Shown: positions 33,180 through 46,921, counted from the stretch's first letter. The stretch: DNA of 64,000 bases from Mytilisepta virgata (GCA_028015205.1 CM051514.1:28102150-28166149); one strand, 5' to 3'. Program-made: numbers and translations. The notes: generated from the letters alone by a model not told the origin.

Positions 33180-33346
33180 GTGCAAACAAGGAGTGGAACA
33201 AATTTTAACTAAAAAGGCCAAGGAACATCCAGGTAAAATTTTAAAGTAGTTGGCCCAGTAGTGTCATAGTTTATGACGACGTACGACGACCGACGCCAAG
33301 TGATGGCATAAGTTCACATGGCCCTTTTGGGCCAGGTGAGGTGAAA
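33180..33346. mobile_element. Dispersed element W, copy 3 (terminal fragment)
   Basis: Keeps only the terminus: TTGGCCCAGTAGTGTC, GACGACCGACGCCAAGTGAT, then TTCACATGGCCCTTTTGGGC and CAGGTGAGGTGAAAA. The GGCCC...GGGCC motif near its end is a short palindrome shared by the better-preserved copies. Confidence 0.72.
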
Positions 33347-33950
33347 AAGGAGGCTAATCACGGACCGGCGTTTACAAATGGAAACGAGGAACAGTGAAAC
33401 AGAACAAAATACTGCAAAAAATTCTAATTCTTTACACTTATTCTTTTTTTTTATTTAGAAAAACATCATTTTAGTTTATTTGCAACCAATCTGGTGTTAG
33501 TGTAGTGACAGAAATGTCTGAGGTCAATCATGGTCAACGTCGAAAGAATCCATGGTCGTTTTTCCTCCTATCCTCCTCCCTCCCCGCTCTCTCTCTCATC
33601 TTACAAACGAAAGAAACAACTTAACCTTTTTCATCGTTTGTCATTTTGTTTTACCCCGCGGGATTATAATATAAATCTGTTTATTCATGGTCAGAAAAGG
33701 AAACGTATCAAGTGCTGCAAAAATGTCCCTGTTTAACGCAGTTCATTAAATATGAGGGTTAATGTATTATAAATATTTCTTTTGATTGAACACGCTGATG
33801 TTAATAACACATTTATCTTGAATAATAGTCAAAAATACGCGAAAAATGTGTACGAATGATCAAAATTTTAACTGCTTTATAACCGCGAATTACCAAACTA
33901 AAAGACTCTTTTTTGTGTGTGTGTGATTAAAACGTCACTTTGACGGATCA

Positions 33951-34346
33951 ATGCTGTCACAAAAGCTTCTTAACCGGGGTTTTATCAGGAATAAGTTTAC
34001 GTCATCACTTAGGAAATTTTGCGGTCGTAATCACGAATTGATTGACCATTACAGTGTTTCCTGTATCTACGATGATGTTGGACCTGTTCCCACTGTCGTA
34101 ACATTTCATGTGCCTCCACCGATTTGTGATTCCCACCGGATTGACTTTGTGGAACTTCACGACGGGGGCCGTATACGGAGCAGGAACTGCTTACCCTTCC
34201 GGAGCACTGGTTTTTATAGGAGTTCATGTTGTTCATTGTTTTTTAGTTGTCTGTGTTTATTTGTTGTGCTTATGGTTGTTCATTTGTCTTCCCGGGTTTG
34301 TCTGCCCAATGGATTACGTTTTTGTTGCTCCTAAGGTATATTTTTG
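33951..34346 (+). pseudogene. Probable LINE reverse transcriptase C-terminal remnant
   Basis: A plus-strand frame of 127 codons begins MLSQKLLNRGFIRNKFTSS and continues LRKFCGRNHELIDHYSVS, which resembles the extreme C-terminus of retroelement polymerases in invertebrates (a K-FYGRHxELxDxY-like ending). The rest of the frame is Cys/Ser/Leu-rich and looks like translated 3' UTR. No upstream polymerase domain is present. I recognise the motif only by general similarity, so the call is tentative. Confidence 0.4.
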
Positions 34347-37300
34347 AACTGCTGTAAAACTCTCCTTGTTTCAAGTACATTGCAGTGCATTCTCTGTGAA
34401 GGGTTAATATATTACAAACAATGTTTTTGTTGATAAATCAGGTACAAATTGCTGATTTATTTTAAATAAAAATCAAAATGACACGTACAATTTTTACAAG
34501 CAATCAACATTTTAATTTTGTCATAACTTCAAAACCACAAATCAACTTTTTTTAGCAAATGAAAAAGTGATGTCTAAATTACATTTTATTATCAAATGTA
34601 AATGCATATAAATTTACTTATTCGTATTTAGACATTGAGATGTTATAACAGATATACAATACAAATATGAGTTTTATTATTGGCATTGGAATATGAAACG
34701 GAACAGGACATGGTTAAACTTCCATATGCCGACAGCTCCTTGGCTTGGCGCAAGAGGCCGTTAAAGTTTGATGTGTGCGACAACCGTGTCGGTAATAGGG
34801 AGTGTTCCTGGATGGCCGGATAAACGGTTCCGATCACCATCCGGGGTATAACCTTTACCTGAATGGGAGGCCGAAATCGGTACAGAGAATATGATTGCTT
34901 GTGATTAAAAGAAATGTCCAAAATAGAGACAATGACAATAAAAAATGAATAATATTGTTTCTCCGGTGTGATGTATACATAACATACAAATAAAAGATGA
35001 AAAACAAATAAAGGAAAAGAAATGGACACTGAAAAATATAATTTGGATAAGACGAAATATCGGCAAAGAGAATACCGATGCGACAAAACAGGGGGAAAAG
35101 CCCGTATATTCGAAATCCAAGGAACAATTTCGTGAGATTGGAACAAAACTCCACAAGGGTTAGATGTATAACTAAAACAATGATAGGGAAAATGTCAGTT
35201 CGTTTTTTCTATGTATTTGCTCTCTTAACATGCCAACACAGTACAACATTATTTGTTTTCAAGATCAAACATTTCTGCTGAAAAACCGCTGGATGGTCAA
35301 ATATTTTACATCCCATATCTAAAAACTAATTTTTACAAATTTAACACAGAATATGAGATCCTTTCAATGTTAGAAGATGACACAATATGTCTAAAATATC
35401 TTTATTCATTTATTTTATTAATTTTGTTTACAAATATTTGCAGAAATCGTTTTGGTGGGAGGTGTGAGAAATACATCTATCTGATATTTTTGTGACATAA
35501 TTACCTTTGGGACTATTACCATTTATTAGCTTACTGTATTAGAAGAATATTCCCTTACATAAAACATTTCTTTGATAATAAATTTCTAATGACTTGAATC
35601 AGAAAACAATAGAGAACAAACAAATACTTTTTATACCAATTTTGATGCACGGTTTCTGCATTTAAGAACACGTGTATTAAATTCCCTGTATCTTAGAACT
35701 CTCTAAATTGTGTTATTAGATATCGAATACCGAAGAGACAAAACATTGGGAAAAGTCCACAAATCCGAAGTCAAAGGAAAAGACAAAGTCGGGAGAATGA
35801 CACGAAACAAACAAACCAACGAGGATACATGTATAACTAACAGAACAAAAGCCTATAATGAACTAAACAAAGCTAAAACAAGACAGCACAGAAACTAAAG
35901 CACTAGCAATGTGAACTCCCATCAAAAATCAAATTGAACCCAGTTTCATATAATTTTCTTCAGAGTGTTCTGAAAATAATTATTTCATAAATAGAGTTAA
36001 ATCCATATTATTATCTCTCTCCTAGTTTCAGGAGAGGAGGTGCCACTTAGGTCATTAAGTGTTGTTTACCACCAACTCTTATTCTAGGCGATCAAAAGAG
36101 TGACGCCTTCATATTATATCTTAGATATGGAAGATATGTTGTTTCAAAAATGAATAGCATAAGTTTGTAACTATATACATTGTACTATACAATATTTTAA
36201 ACATTGTATCTATCATTTTTGGTTAAAAAGGCTGTGGCTAAATCCACTTGCTTATTTCGGATTCAATTTTCAAATACCTACTTGATGAAGAACACTGAGT
36301 TACAGGCCTTTGTAGGTTTGACTACTGAATATTTAATCAGAAAGCTCAGGAATAGACTGTTTTTCTGTAAATCAGTTTTCTAATGTAATTATTCGTGTGG
36401 GTACCAATGATTTAGACAGTTTAAAGGCAAATTAACGCATTTGAGTAAAATACGAAATCCATTATGAATAAGAAAGATAATAAATCCCATTTGTGTAATA
36501 TTAGCATCTTCAATTTTGCCCAGGCCTGTAGATTGTAAGGAGTCTAGTGAATTAGCGATGAATTTAAATAATTGTTTAACTAGTTAGATAATGTCATAAA
36601 CAATGTTAATTATATGGCATCTGAAAAATACTTTTACATGCTCCTATCAAATTTGTGTTTTCCTCAGACAAATTACACCCTTCAATCAATGGTTTAAATA
36701 AGATTTTCAATTTTGTTGGTACAACTATAGCTCATATATGTATATAAAAATATTCATCTGCTTTCCTGAGCTGGTGATCGCTTCTGAATCTTTGCTTATT
36801 GCAAAGGGAGGAGATTGCTGAAGCTTCAATTTATTTGATTTAGAATGTTGACACTGTAAATTCTTTATGACTTTTCTGGTAGTATAATATTAATTGCAAC
36901 TGTTTCTAAACAGATCGAGGATCGAATGCTCGTGAGGAATATTTAAAAGACGGCGTAGCCTTATTCTATAGAATTTTCCTATTATTCGTCTTGTATGTTC
37001 ACTTAGGATTATAATTGTCTAAGGGAACCTTCGGTTTGGCGGGATCGGTAGATATTATTAACTTGTTATTATTTATAAATATAATTGCTTTGAATTTCGC
37101 AATATTTTATACAAGTGAAGTTTTTTATACATATAGTGTATTGTATATAGTGTAAGTAATATATATTTATAAATTGTGTACAAGTATTACTTGTTTGTTC
37201 GTACTGCAGTATGAATTTTAAGGTCTATCTATTTGGATAAATGAAATGTATTTTCATAGTTTTTTCTCTCTGTTGGTATTTCCCCCAAGAAGTAATTAAA

Positions 37301-38509
37301 AGACGAAGACCAGCATCCCTCTTTTGTTTGCTTTTCAACCTGCAATCGGAATTACTTTTAACACAAACTGTGTACCGCTTTGGCCGATTTGTTATTTTCG
37401 TATGAAGTTAGTTATTTACAAGGGCTAATAAAAGGGAAGAGAAGACAATAGCCCAGTACTGTAATTCCAGTTTTCTTTATAAATCTTATGAACTGTCTCC
37501 TAATAATTCTAACCTTTGGGGATTGCCTGCATATTATCTATCGCAGTTAACGTGAAATCAAAAGGACCAACGAAAAACTCCCTTTACCTCTAAGACAATA
37601 CAGTAATATGCCACCCTGCATGCTCTTTCGGAATTTCACAGTTGTTACTATGATACTATGTTATGAATGGATACTTTTTTAACAGAGCCAAATTTCTAAG
37701 TCAAGTTATAATTAGTCATCGATGATGTAATCCATGCAAAATTTTACATTCATCACCACTTCACGAATGATCATTAGTCTTACCAAAATTGATACATCAA
37801 TGTACTTGACACTTCACCGGTTTTTTACCCATTTTACCAGGCTTACCTTTCAAGAACTATTGTTATCCCGTTTTTTCCTTGGAGTTCGCACCGGTATTAC
37901 AATAGTTTGTTGCTGTCTTGTTATTTGTTATATGCCGTTTGGTTCTGATTCTCTTAGATTTGCTTTGGTCTTATATTTGTAGTATTTTATTTCCTTGTAA
38001 CAGGCTTTAAGAATTCGTCATATTTTTTCAGTAAGGAGACAATTGTATTGTATTTTAATATTTGACTAAAGAACATGTTGATTTCATGGATGTAAATTGA
38101 GTTTACTAGTGACGCGCAGTTCTCGAAGTTATTATTAATAGATAGGTATAATAAAGTTTCCGCATTTGCACTTAGAAATGTCTTTAAAATACATTTCTTT
38201 CTTGAAATATTCATAGTAATTGAAAACCGTTATAAAAATAGCTCAATTGTAAAATTGACAGTTCATTGAATTCAATCTTCCTACTACCGAACAAATGGAA
38301 AAGTTGTTCCTTTACGATTAAACCTTTTTTTTTCAGAAGATGACAAGTAAGTTTCCTCATATATTTTTCAGAAGACGTTTCCTGGACCAATGAATGCCTT
38401 AATGTACCAGAAAGAACGACTGTCGATTACTTTGTTTAATGATTTTAAAATATTTTGCTGTTTTACATTAAAAGTTGGTGATAATGTTTTATAAAATATA
38501 TTTTTATCA
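34347..38509. other. Gene-free stretch with unresolved reading frames
   Basis: A 167-codon minus-strand frame (35,146-34,643) has a hydrophobic N-terminal half and a more protein-like C-terminal half (IQVKVIPRMVIGTVYP, LPTRLSHTSNFNGLLRQAKE). It overlaps two other long frames on the same strand and has no clear splice sites or family, so it is not called. The remainder, 35.2-38.5 kb, shows nothing recognisable. Confidence 0.45.
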
Positions 38510-38890
38510 TGGTTCAGCACCCTTGGATAGCACCCTTCCAAAATTATGTTCGGCATCCTCGCCTTCCTGCCGACATGGCTGCTGTTACTAAAAATAGAAA
38601 GGTGGTGAATTTATAAAGCCTTCTACAGAGCCAATTGGAACCAAATTTAGCAGCAATGGTCCTTAGATAGTCCACTTTCAGAATTGTGTCAGATGACCCG
38701 GACGATAAATCAAGATGGCCGCCACAGTTTAACATAGGACCCTATGGGAATATTTATTTAAAACAACTTCTGGTCCGAAAGCACCCAGCCAATTGGAACC
38801 AGACTTGGCAGCCATGGTTATTAGATTGTCCTCTTTCAGAATTATCTCCAAGTATACAGACGTTTGTTTCTTAGGCGATTTTATGGCTGT
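38510..38890. mobile_element. Dispersed element W, copy 4 (reverse orientation)
   Basis: Closely matches 43,845-44,230: TTGGATAGCACCCTTCCAAA, TATGTTCGGCATCC, GTTACTAAAAATAGAAAGG, AAATCAAGATGGCCGCCACA, ACATAGGACCCTATGGGAA and TCTCCAAGTATACAGACGTT. The two are each other's nearest relatives in the window. Confidence 0.8.
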
Positions 38891-40040
38891 TGATTGGCAA
38901 ATTGAATCCAGTTGAGCAACAGATAAATCGTGACTGAGTTATGATATATTGTGTAGTTCTTAATGAAGAAGGCAAGTGCGGCCCTCTGTTGACTAGCAAC
39001 CATGTTTGTGGAGTTATTTCAACAAACTGCACTTCTTAGTCATTTGATTCCAAGATAAAACGTTAAGAATGTGGTACATCACAAGCAAATTTGAATTTTG
39101 TTTATACTGTCAGTCCAATTTACGAAAAAATTATAATTTGAAGCTGAGTTTTGCTTATCATACCAAATAATTTCTTCATAATTCACCAGAAACTGCTACA
39201 AATATTATCCAGAAAATTTGCCATGTTCAATAGGAACTCCACCATCACAATAAACTCCTTCGCCTTCTTCGCCATGAAACTAGCCCTTTAAGCTAGAAAT
39301 AAAAATAGTACCTTGATGCAGGAAAAGAGCACGGAAAAGATAATATTTTTGTGGACTACTCATGGAATCAGCAGCACACGATCTTCTTAATGAAGTCAGG
39401 CTCAAGTTGTACCGCGAGTCGTGTTTTCTACTAAAACTAAAGATAAACATATCATTTATTTACTGAAATACAAGATTGCAAGGCAACAGTCAAAATCTGT
39501 GGGTATCCATTCTTGAATGGTCATTGATTCTGCACTGAACTTGCAACCGATTTAAAATTCTTCTACGGTACCTGCTGTTTGGATTGGCACTACGTTCCAT
39601 CTGTTGCCTTGGTGTTTCTATACAGCTATACTGTATATGGCATGATCATTGCACCGTGTGTTATTTGATAAAAATTCAGTGGCTACATTCAGTGATGTCA
39701 CAGCTCTCTTGTACACAGCATACATTTCGGTATTGTCAAAAACATCTTAATTACCGAGAAGGCATAATTTATGGTGACTGCAAGTAGATTTTATTACTAC
39801 ATAATGAAAATGTCTATTACAGTACTCCAAGAACCGATAATGCAAGTGAGTAATACATAATTTATTCTTTTTATTTTTTAAACATGTTAAGTATTTGAAA
39901 ACAAGGAAAATCTTCTTCGCTCATAGCCCTGTTTTCGTTTGACATTTCAATTTACTATTTGCTGTGAATTTTTCGGCCTCAGAAACAACATTTCGTAAAG
40001 TGGCAAAGATCTTAATAGTTTAACTGTAAAAAGATGGGCA
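38891..40040. other. No gene seen
   Basis: Short frames without splice signals or domains; nothing recognisable on either strand. Confidence 0.5.
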
Positions 40041-40488
40041 ACACCGTTCACAGTTGTCGCAAAACGTTAGTGGATTACATAACATGGACAATTTGGAAAA
40101 CAATTTATGAACTATCACCATACTACTTCCTGCACATCTTCAATTTGTCCATAAATGTTCTGCAAAGTTGATAAGGTGTGGAATAAAAACAGTAGAATGA
40201 GTTGATTAGAAACACACGGAACTATCCATACACAATTATCACAGAAATGACTTAGTTCCGAAACATGTAAAGTGTGGAAAACAATTATCAAATGGCTACA
40301 TAAACCTCCGTGCACATCTGCATGTTGTCTATAACATTCTGCATAGATCTGGATTAAAAGCCTTATGAAGAGCTTAAGATACAAAAGTTTGTACTCTATA
40401 TACACAATTGTAGCAAGAATGACTACGAACAAAATGGCAAAATATGTCAAGAAGTTCTAAAATGTCGAAGGCTCTGGGTTAAAAGCCG
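40041..40488. repeat. Degenerate tandem repeat, ~170-190 bp units
   Basis: Three units share ACACAATTATCACAGAAATG-like, GTGGAAAACAATTATCAAAT-like, CACATCTGCATGTTGTCTAT / CACATCTTCAATTTGTCCAT and GGATTAAAAGCC / GGGTTAAAAGCC. The minus-strand 111-codon frame here is a by-product of the repeat. Confidence 0.6.
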
Positions 40489-40492
40489 TACG

Positions 40493-40668
40493 AGTTATCC
40501 TATTTTTCATGTCCGACTTTCATCATAATATAACGCAAATGTGAATTACGCGCAAACCGGTCAAAAATTAACCCACAATAAATTACCCTATTTTTCATGT
40601 CCGACTTTCATCATAATATAACGCGAATGTGAATTACGCGCAAACCGGTTAAAAATTAACCCATAATA
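40493..40668. repeat. Recent 88-bp tandem duplication
   Basis: CCTATTTTTCATGTCCGACT begins at 40,499 and again at 40,587. The two copies differ at only a few bases, and both contain GAATTACGCGCAAACCGGT and AAAAATTAACCCA. Confidence 0.92.
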
Positions 40669-42978
40669 ATATAAATGGTCTTTTAGATATTTTTTTATCC
40701 GATATATGGTTTCAGATGTAAATTGAAAAAAACTACCATCAACTCTTGTACATGTTCTTTTATTGATGAAAACAATGTGACCTTTTTATACAAAATAATT
40801 TAAATGTAAATTGTTACTTTTTTCTATTTGCAACAGGTTTCTTGAAGATTATGAACTCATTCTTGGTTCCCAACAAAAATGAATCTTAAAACAAATCTGC
40901 ATGACCCCAGTAGGCAAATATTGAAAACGTGCTTATTTCCGTATGATTTTGTTTCTTACAAATGAAAGTAAACAATGACAATGTATCGTAACTTTTAAAA
41001 ATGATGGATGTATTCCATTTATGTAGCTCATTATTCAACGTACCCTAAACACCTTAATTTGCAGTTATAAACCTTGTTTTTTGTTGATTAAGTGTACGTA
41101 TTTAAAGTTCAAGCAATTACTATTATTATTCAAAATTTATGTGTTTAGTTATGCTGATCGATTAACCAAGAAATTACACTACGCATTTCATTGTTGATAA
41201 TAAACTGATTTCCATATTTTGCAACAAACAAAAACCACAAAACCTCATGTAACTAATTAAAAAACCAACTTTCAATTAAATTACAATTTACCATTATACA
41301 TTTTTGAGTAATCAGTTAAATTATAATGACTTTCCTTTTCTTCTTTTTTATAAATAAAAAGTCATTTCACCTCATGAATTAATAATTCTTGAATATATTA
41401 TACATTTGTTTATTTTTTTAATTAATGCTTAAAAGTTTTATGCATATACTCCTTATTAATAGCATACATGCAGTTAAGTAAACCAACCTTGACAAAGATT
41501 GAAAACTGCCTTGCCACTACAATGTATGTTGGTGTTGGCTCCAACAAACAGTGGAATCCATGGATGATTGGTTTCTAATTATAATAAAAATGAGATTGAT
41601 ATGTAATTTTAATGAAAACGCAAAACAAAAACCAGTTTCCTTTTTAGCGTTTTCACCTTTCCGCTTTAGCTTAAAGAAATATCAAAAGCAAAAAAAAATA
41701 AAAATAACGAAGTTGCCGCATCAGGCCACCCGCCCTAAGAAACTCAGCAAATATATTAAATATATAGAAACAGCAGGAGGTTGAGATATTCAAGGCGTGT
41801 TACGTCTTCTGAAATTAGCAGTATAAATCATTCTAGACCCGTGATCCATTATACTGTTTAATGTTACATGTAAGTCTTTTTGTCAAGAAATCTTAAAGTT
41901 TTAATCGTTTTGTTTTTGTTTTTGTTTTTTTTGTCAGATATGTCTGTGCCAATTTTTAACATACATTGTCAGATAAGAGGATTTACGAATATTTTTTCAA
42001 CGTATTTAACAGATTAATATTTGATTTTACATGTTTAAAAATGAATAACTCTTGAACGAGGAGAATAGAACATTTGGTTTTAAATGGAATAAATGCCGGT
42101 AAATACATATTAATATTCGGTTGTTATTGTTTTATTTCCTTGTATCGTATATACTATCATGTCAGTTCTATGATCTAACTCAATTTCTATGAGTAAGTTA
42201 ACAGTTTAATACTTACTATATTATAAAGACCCTACCCTCTTCTTTCTTCTGATGATATCTGTATAACATTTTTAAGTAGTCAGCCGTCGACTGGACTCGG
42301 CAATTGGCATTAATTAGAATAATTTCTATTCCGTTCTACCACAAGAATGGAAAATAACCCAAGTAAAAAATTTTGGATTGTGCATGGGTATTTTTTGAGT
42401 CCCTATATGTATATTGATAACATAAATCTTATATCGGAATTTGTATACTTAGTTTTGTTTTCTTTTTTATTGCAATGTTCATTGGGTCATCCTTTATATA
42501 TATATAAAATAGAATGGATACGGGAAACAGGAAAGGTAACGATGACATATCAATCAATCAAACAACGCCACCCAACAGACAGAACGCCGGGGAAAAATAG
42601 CATAAAACAGCACAAGACACTAACATAAACACAACAGAATCAGGATAGTCCGACTTGGTACAGATATTAAAAAGTGGTGGGTTTAAAAAACGGTTTTAGT
42701 GGTATCCACTCCTCTTATCTATCCTGGCATTCTGGTGTATAAAACTCATTATAGAGCCAATATAGTTTTATTACTAACAAGCTGACCGCTTGATAGAACT
42801 GCAAAAATTGGTTGGACGGTACATCATTCAGATAACAGTTTCATAATGTACTCGTGTCAATTATCAAGCTATTTAATAGTTCTTTATATCACCCCTACAC
42901 GGCAGAATATCACATTTACAGTTTACAAATCTGTGTTAAAAATGTTAAAATAGGAGCAGTATAAGCAATATTATCTTT
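40669..42978. other. No gene seen
   Basis: Very AT-rich. Two frames (41,551-41,784 and 42,347-42,628) lack homology, splice sites or plausible composition. Nothing supported. Confidence 0.5.
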
Positions 42979-44230
42979 GTTAGCTCATCTGGATTAAAAG
43001 GCCGTGTGAGCTATTGCCATCACTTGGCGTCCGTCGTCGTCTGGCGTAAACTTTTCATTTTAAGATCTCCTCTGAAATCAGTGGGCCAATTGAAACTAAA
43101 CTTTGTAGGGACGATGTTTGTGAGGTCCGCTACAAATAGTCCTCATTTCATCTTGATCAGAAGAAAAACACAGGCTCCATTGAGCAACGGTTGTGTCTGA
43201 TTTGCTGAGTTTGCACAAATCTTTTCCTCTTAAACTGCTTGGCCAAATGGAACAAAACTTCACATGAAGCATATAGGGTAGGTCATTTATAAAGTTTCCT
43301 TATTTCGTCCCGACCGGACTTCAAATTTTGCCGCCATGGGCATTTCTTGTTTCTGATTGGGTGCTATAAAAAATCTTCTTCTCTGAAATCGCATGGCCAA
43401 ATGAAACGAAACTTGAGAGGAACCATCTATTGGGGGTTCTTTACAAAGTTTCCTCATTTAGTCTCGATCGGGCAACAAATATGGCCGTCATGGGCAATTC
43501 TTGTTTCTCATCGGTTGAATTTTTTAAATCTGGAACTGCTTTTCCAAATGGAACGAAACTTGACAGGAAGCATCTATGGAAGATTCTTTACAAACTTTCC
43601 CAATATCGTCCCAATCGGACTACAAAAGTAGCTCCATAGGCAGTTCTTGTTTCTGATTGGCTGATATACAAAAATCTTCTCTGAAATCGCTAGGACAAAT
43701 GAAACGAAACTTGATAGGAACCATATATGGGAGGTCCTCTGTAAAATGTCCTTATTTATTCGCTATCGGACTACAAACATGGGCAGTTCTTGTTTCTCGT
43801 TTATTGCTTAAAAATATGGCCAATTTGGACCAAACTTTAGTGGAATGGTCCTTGGATAGCACACTTCCAAAATAATGTTCGGCATCCCCGACTTCCAGCT
43901 GCTGTTACTAAAAATAGAAAGGGGTGAATTTATAAAGTCTTCTTGTCTGAAACTACAGAGCCAATTAGAACCAAATTTAGCCGCAATGGTCCTTAGATGG
44001 TCGTCTTTCAGAATTGTGTCCGATGGCCCGCACGATAAATCAAGATGGCCGCCACAGTTTAACATAGGACCCTATGGGAAAATTCATTTAAAAAACTTCT
44101 GATCTGAAAGCACCCAGCCAATTGGAATCAGACTTGGCAGCCATGGTTATTAGATTGTCCTCTTTCGGAATTATCTCCAAGTATACAGACGTTTGTTTCT
44201 TAGGCGATTTTATGTCTGTTGATTGATATT
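42979..44230. mobile_element. Dispersed element W, copy 5 (longest, reverse orientation)
   Basis: Begins with the terminus TTAGCTCATCTGG...GGCCGTGTGAGCTATTGCCA and CACTTGGCGTCCGTCGTCGT. About six modules of roughly 155 bp follow (near 43,065, 43,220, 43,375, 43,525, 43,676, 43,827) with TCTGAAATCGCATGGCCAAA, AACGAAACTTGA and GGGCAATTCTTGTTTCT. The last 385 bases match copy 4. Modules here differ from those at 19 kb in their middle, so sub-modules have been exchanged. Confidence 0.8.
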
Positions 44231-44778
44231 TTTGAGGTAGGTACCAAAGTCTAGGAAGAACTATCTGTACAAAGTTATTACGTCCATCAGGTGTCAGAAA
44301 ATAACTAGTTTACATGAAGACTTTTAATCCACCTTTTTATCCTGAAAATACTCATGTTAGATTCACCTTTTTAGAAAAAATATATCTATAAATAATAAGG
44401 CAAAATATAGCAAAGGCCAACAATGACCTACCAATTTATTATGGCAATGTAATTGGAAGACTTTTAGACGGAAACAAAATGAAAGACCATCAAAACTTTA
44501 ACAGATTGAACAGAGTTCGGATAGTCTGCATGACTTCACAGTGGTGGAATTAAACCGGTTTTAGGATGCCTACTCCCCCACCCCCATCTATTTTGGTGTA
44601 TAAATAACTATTGAAAACATTTTCTGCAGTACATAATTTAGAATCTACTCGGTAGTAAAACTAGCTAAGGCTATCATGGTTGTTGGTTTGTTACTGTCGC
44701 AGTATTAAAAGAATGAATCAGAATTATTTTTGCTTTGTAATACAACCACTGTGTTACGTAGGATAATATCTAAATATC
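44231..44778. other. No gene seen
   Basis: Sequence between element W and the duplicated glycine-rich block. It contains no TATA box plus donor pair like the one at 25.94-26.0 kb, so the inverted gene copy appears to lack a first exon and promoter here. Confidence 0.5.
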
Positions 44779-44936
44779 CACGAATTTAAGTAATCTGGTT
44801 TAGTACAAACTGCTTATCTACATGGTACTGACCGACTCCTTTCGCTAAATGTTATCAACTTATTAAAATGTGTAGTCTAATAGGGCGTTTTCCTGATTCT
44901 TTTTCGTCCTTTTAGGTTTTAAATACTTAACTCAAA

Positions 44937-45392
44937 ATGGAACCTGCTGTAGTAATATTTATGGTGATTTGCCTTTTTTTTGCAACCTCATTGTGTAATA
45001 AGGGCAAAGGAGGTGGCAACGGAGGTAATGGAGGAGGTTATGGAGGGTATGGAGGCTACGGAGCTACGGAGGATACGGAGGCTATGGAGGAAATGGAGGC
45101 TACTGAGGGTATGGAGGCTACGGAGTTACAAAGGCTATGGAGTAAGTGGATACGGAGGTTATGGAGGAGGTAACGGAGGTAAATGAGGAGGTAACGGAGG
45201 TAACGGGGGAGGTTACGGAGGGTATGGAGACTACAGCGGGTATGGTGCTACGGAGGATACGGAAGCTATGGAGGAGGTAATGGAGGAAATAACGGAAGAG
45301 GTAACGGAGGAGGTAATGGAGGAGGTAAAGAAGGAGGTTACGGAGGGTATGGAGGCTACGAGGGATACGGAGGTATCTTATCCAATGTATAA
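44937..45392 (+). pseudogene. Glycine-rich secreted protein pseudogene (inverted copy)
   Basis: ATG at 44,937 starts a signal peptide MEPAVVIFMVICLFFATSLC closely related to the intact gene's leader, then KGKGGGNGGNGGGYGGYGGY. A one-base loss near 45,062 shifts the frame into an acidic Glu/Met-rich read-through. Back in the Gly frame a TGA appears at about 45,101 and further indels follow. The acceptor (CGTCCTTTTAG) before the ATG is kept, but no promoter-like first exon is found upstream. It is therefore a decayed paralog, in opposite orientation to the intact gene and about 20 kb away. The exact 3' limit is uncertain. Confidence 0.8.
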
Positions 45393-46867
45393 GACATGTG
45401 TACGAGTTTCGGGCGGAAATATAACAATTGCGTTATGTCAAACTGCAGTTATTTTTTCGGGCATATTGGCCTTCCAAGTAGTATGCTTGAACTGTGCGGT
45501 AGTATTTGTTAAACGTAGTGTTTAAATGTTTAAAATGAAAATTCAATTAGATTAGATTTGTCTTCTGGTGGTCAGTTTTAGAATCACCATACAACAGTTT
45601 TCATTATTACTTCGGATGTTTAAATTTTCGATTTCCGATACTGAGATCTCGTGAGGAGTCTTTTTTTTTTTTTTTTTTTTGGCAATTTTGTGCACATCCA
45701 ATGTATAACTATAACAAGTGTGTAAGATTCTTTTAACATGAAAAATGGCATGAATGATACCCTTGAGGAAATTGCCTCCATAGGATTTTGTATTGATTGT
45801 ATACAAAGCGACTATAATTGTTTATACCACTATTGTTTTTTGATAGCAAATTGTACAAGTTTTTGTTTTTATACCCACATTTTTACGGGTAATAACTTAA
45901 ATAATGCATGCCAACATACTGCTTTTTACTTGAACAATATTTTTAACTTGTACGAAAAGGTAACATGTAAATGATTTGACACAAGATCCCCAGATTTTAT
46001 GTGACAAACGACTAAGCAAAGCAGCAGCGTTTTTTTATGTTTGCTCTATCTCTCAATATATAATTCTGCTATCATGATTTCAAAGGGGAATGCATATTAT
46101 ACATCTTTGTGCTTTTGTATTGCTTATAAATACTGTAATTGTACCAATTAAACATTAAACTAAATTGACACTTCATTGTAATTTCCGTTTTCAATGAAAC
46201 TCTCAAATTGGTGTAGCTTCCTTTTTTCTATATTGTAGGTTCTATCTAATAAACGTTTCAATAAATTGTTTTAGAGCAACAATTATATTACCTAAATACG
46301 CATTCTCAAATTTATATCGACGTCCATTAATATTTTAATATTCCAGGTTGTAATTAATTTTTGAAGTCGTAAAGAGACTCAAACGAAAACTGCCAGTGCC
46401 TTTTCAATGTCGGTGGTGTAATATTGACCACAAGATGCTTTTAGAGTTGATCAAATAATTTCTATTGTTTATCTAACGGGATGAATCATCCTTGAAACAC
46501 ACCCTTTGCCCGTTTCTCGTGTTTACATGTATGTAAATACTAAATACTAGAATCTATTGTTAAATCTTATCTTCCAGTTTTATATGAACGGGAAAAAATA
46601 ATCATCGACAGTGCTACACCTTTATGACATACAGAAAAAAAATTGATAAACTGTTCCATTATAAAAAAAAAAAAAACAAATACTCTTCAGTGTCGCTTGA
46701 AGATATACAGTTAAAATAGAAATTTAATATAGTCTTCGTGACTTAAAAGAGGTTAGCATATTAGGATTCTTATATTCAGACCACATTTCTTTTTATTTTC
46801 AGTTGTATTGCTATAATTTGTGGATTATGTATATGAATATTAATTATGTATTTTTATGGTTTTCCAG

Positions 46868-46921
46868 GATTATGAAAGATGTGAGCAGATGAAACTCCCG
46901 AAGACTCCCGATTATCGATGA
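46868..46921 (+). pseudogene. Copy of the putative terminal exon
   Basis: Acceptor TTTTTATGGTTTTCCAG precedes GATTATGAAAGATGTGAGCA. The frame reads DYERCEQMKLPKTPDYR and then stops, with AATAAA about 35 bases on. It is the counterpart of the minus-strand exon at 22,525-22,427, with a shorter reading frame. Listed as a pseudogene because the upstream gene copy is broken. Confidence 0.4.

Noticed and set aside
34643..35146. 167-codon minus-strand frame, partly protein-like
   Set aside because: It overlaps two other long frames on the same strand, has a low-complexity Phe/Tyr-rich first half, no family similarity, and ambiguous CAG/GTAAAG sites that could be donor or acceptor. Not enough to call a gene.
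40115..40450. 111-codon minus-strand hydrophobic frame
   Set aside because: It is generated by a three-unit non-coding repeat with AT-rich composition; no start context, splice site or family.
43347..43875. Plus-strand frames of 70-94 codons within element W
   Set aside because: The same peptide fragments recur with the 155-bp modules in different frames, as expected for translated repeats.
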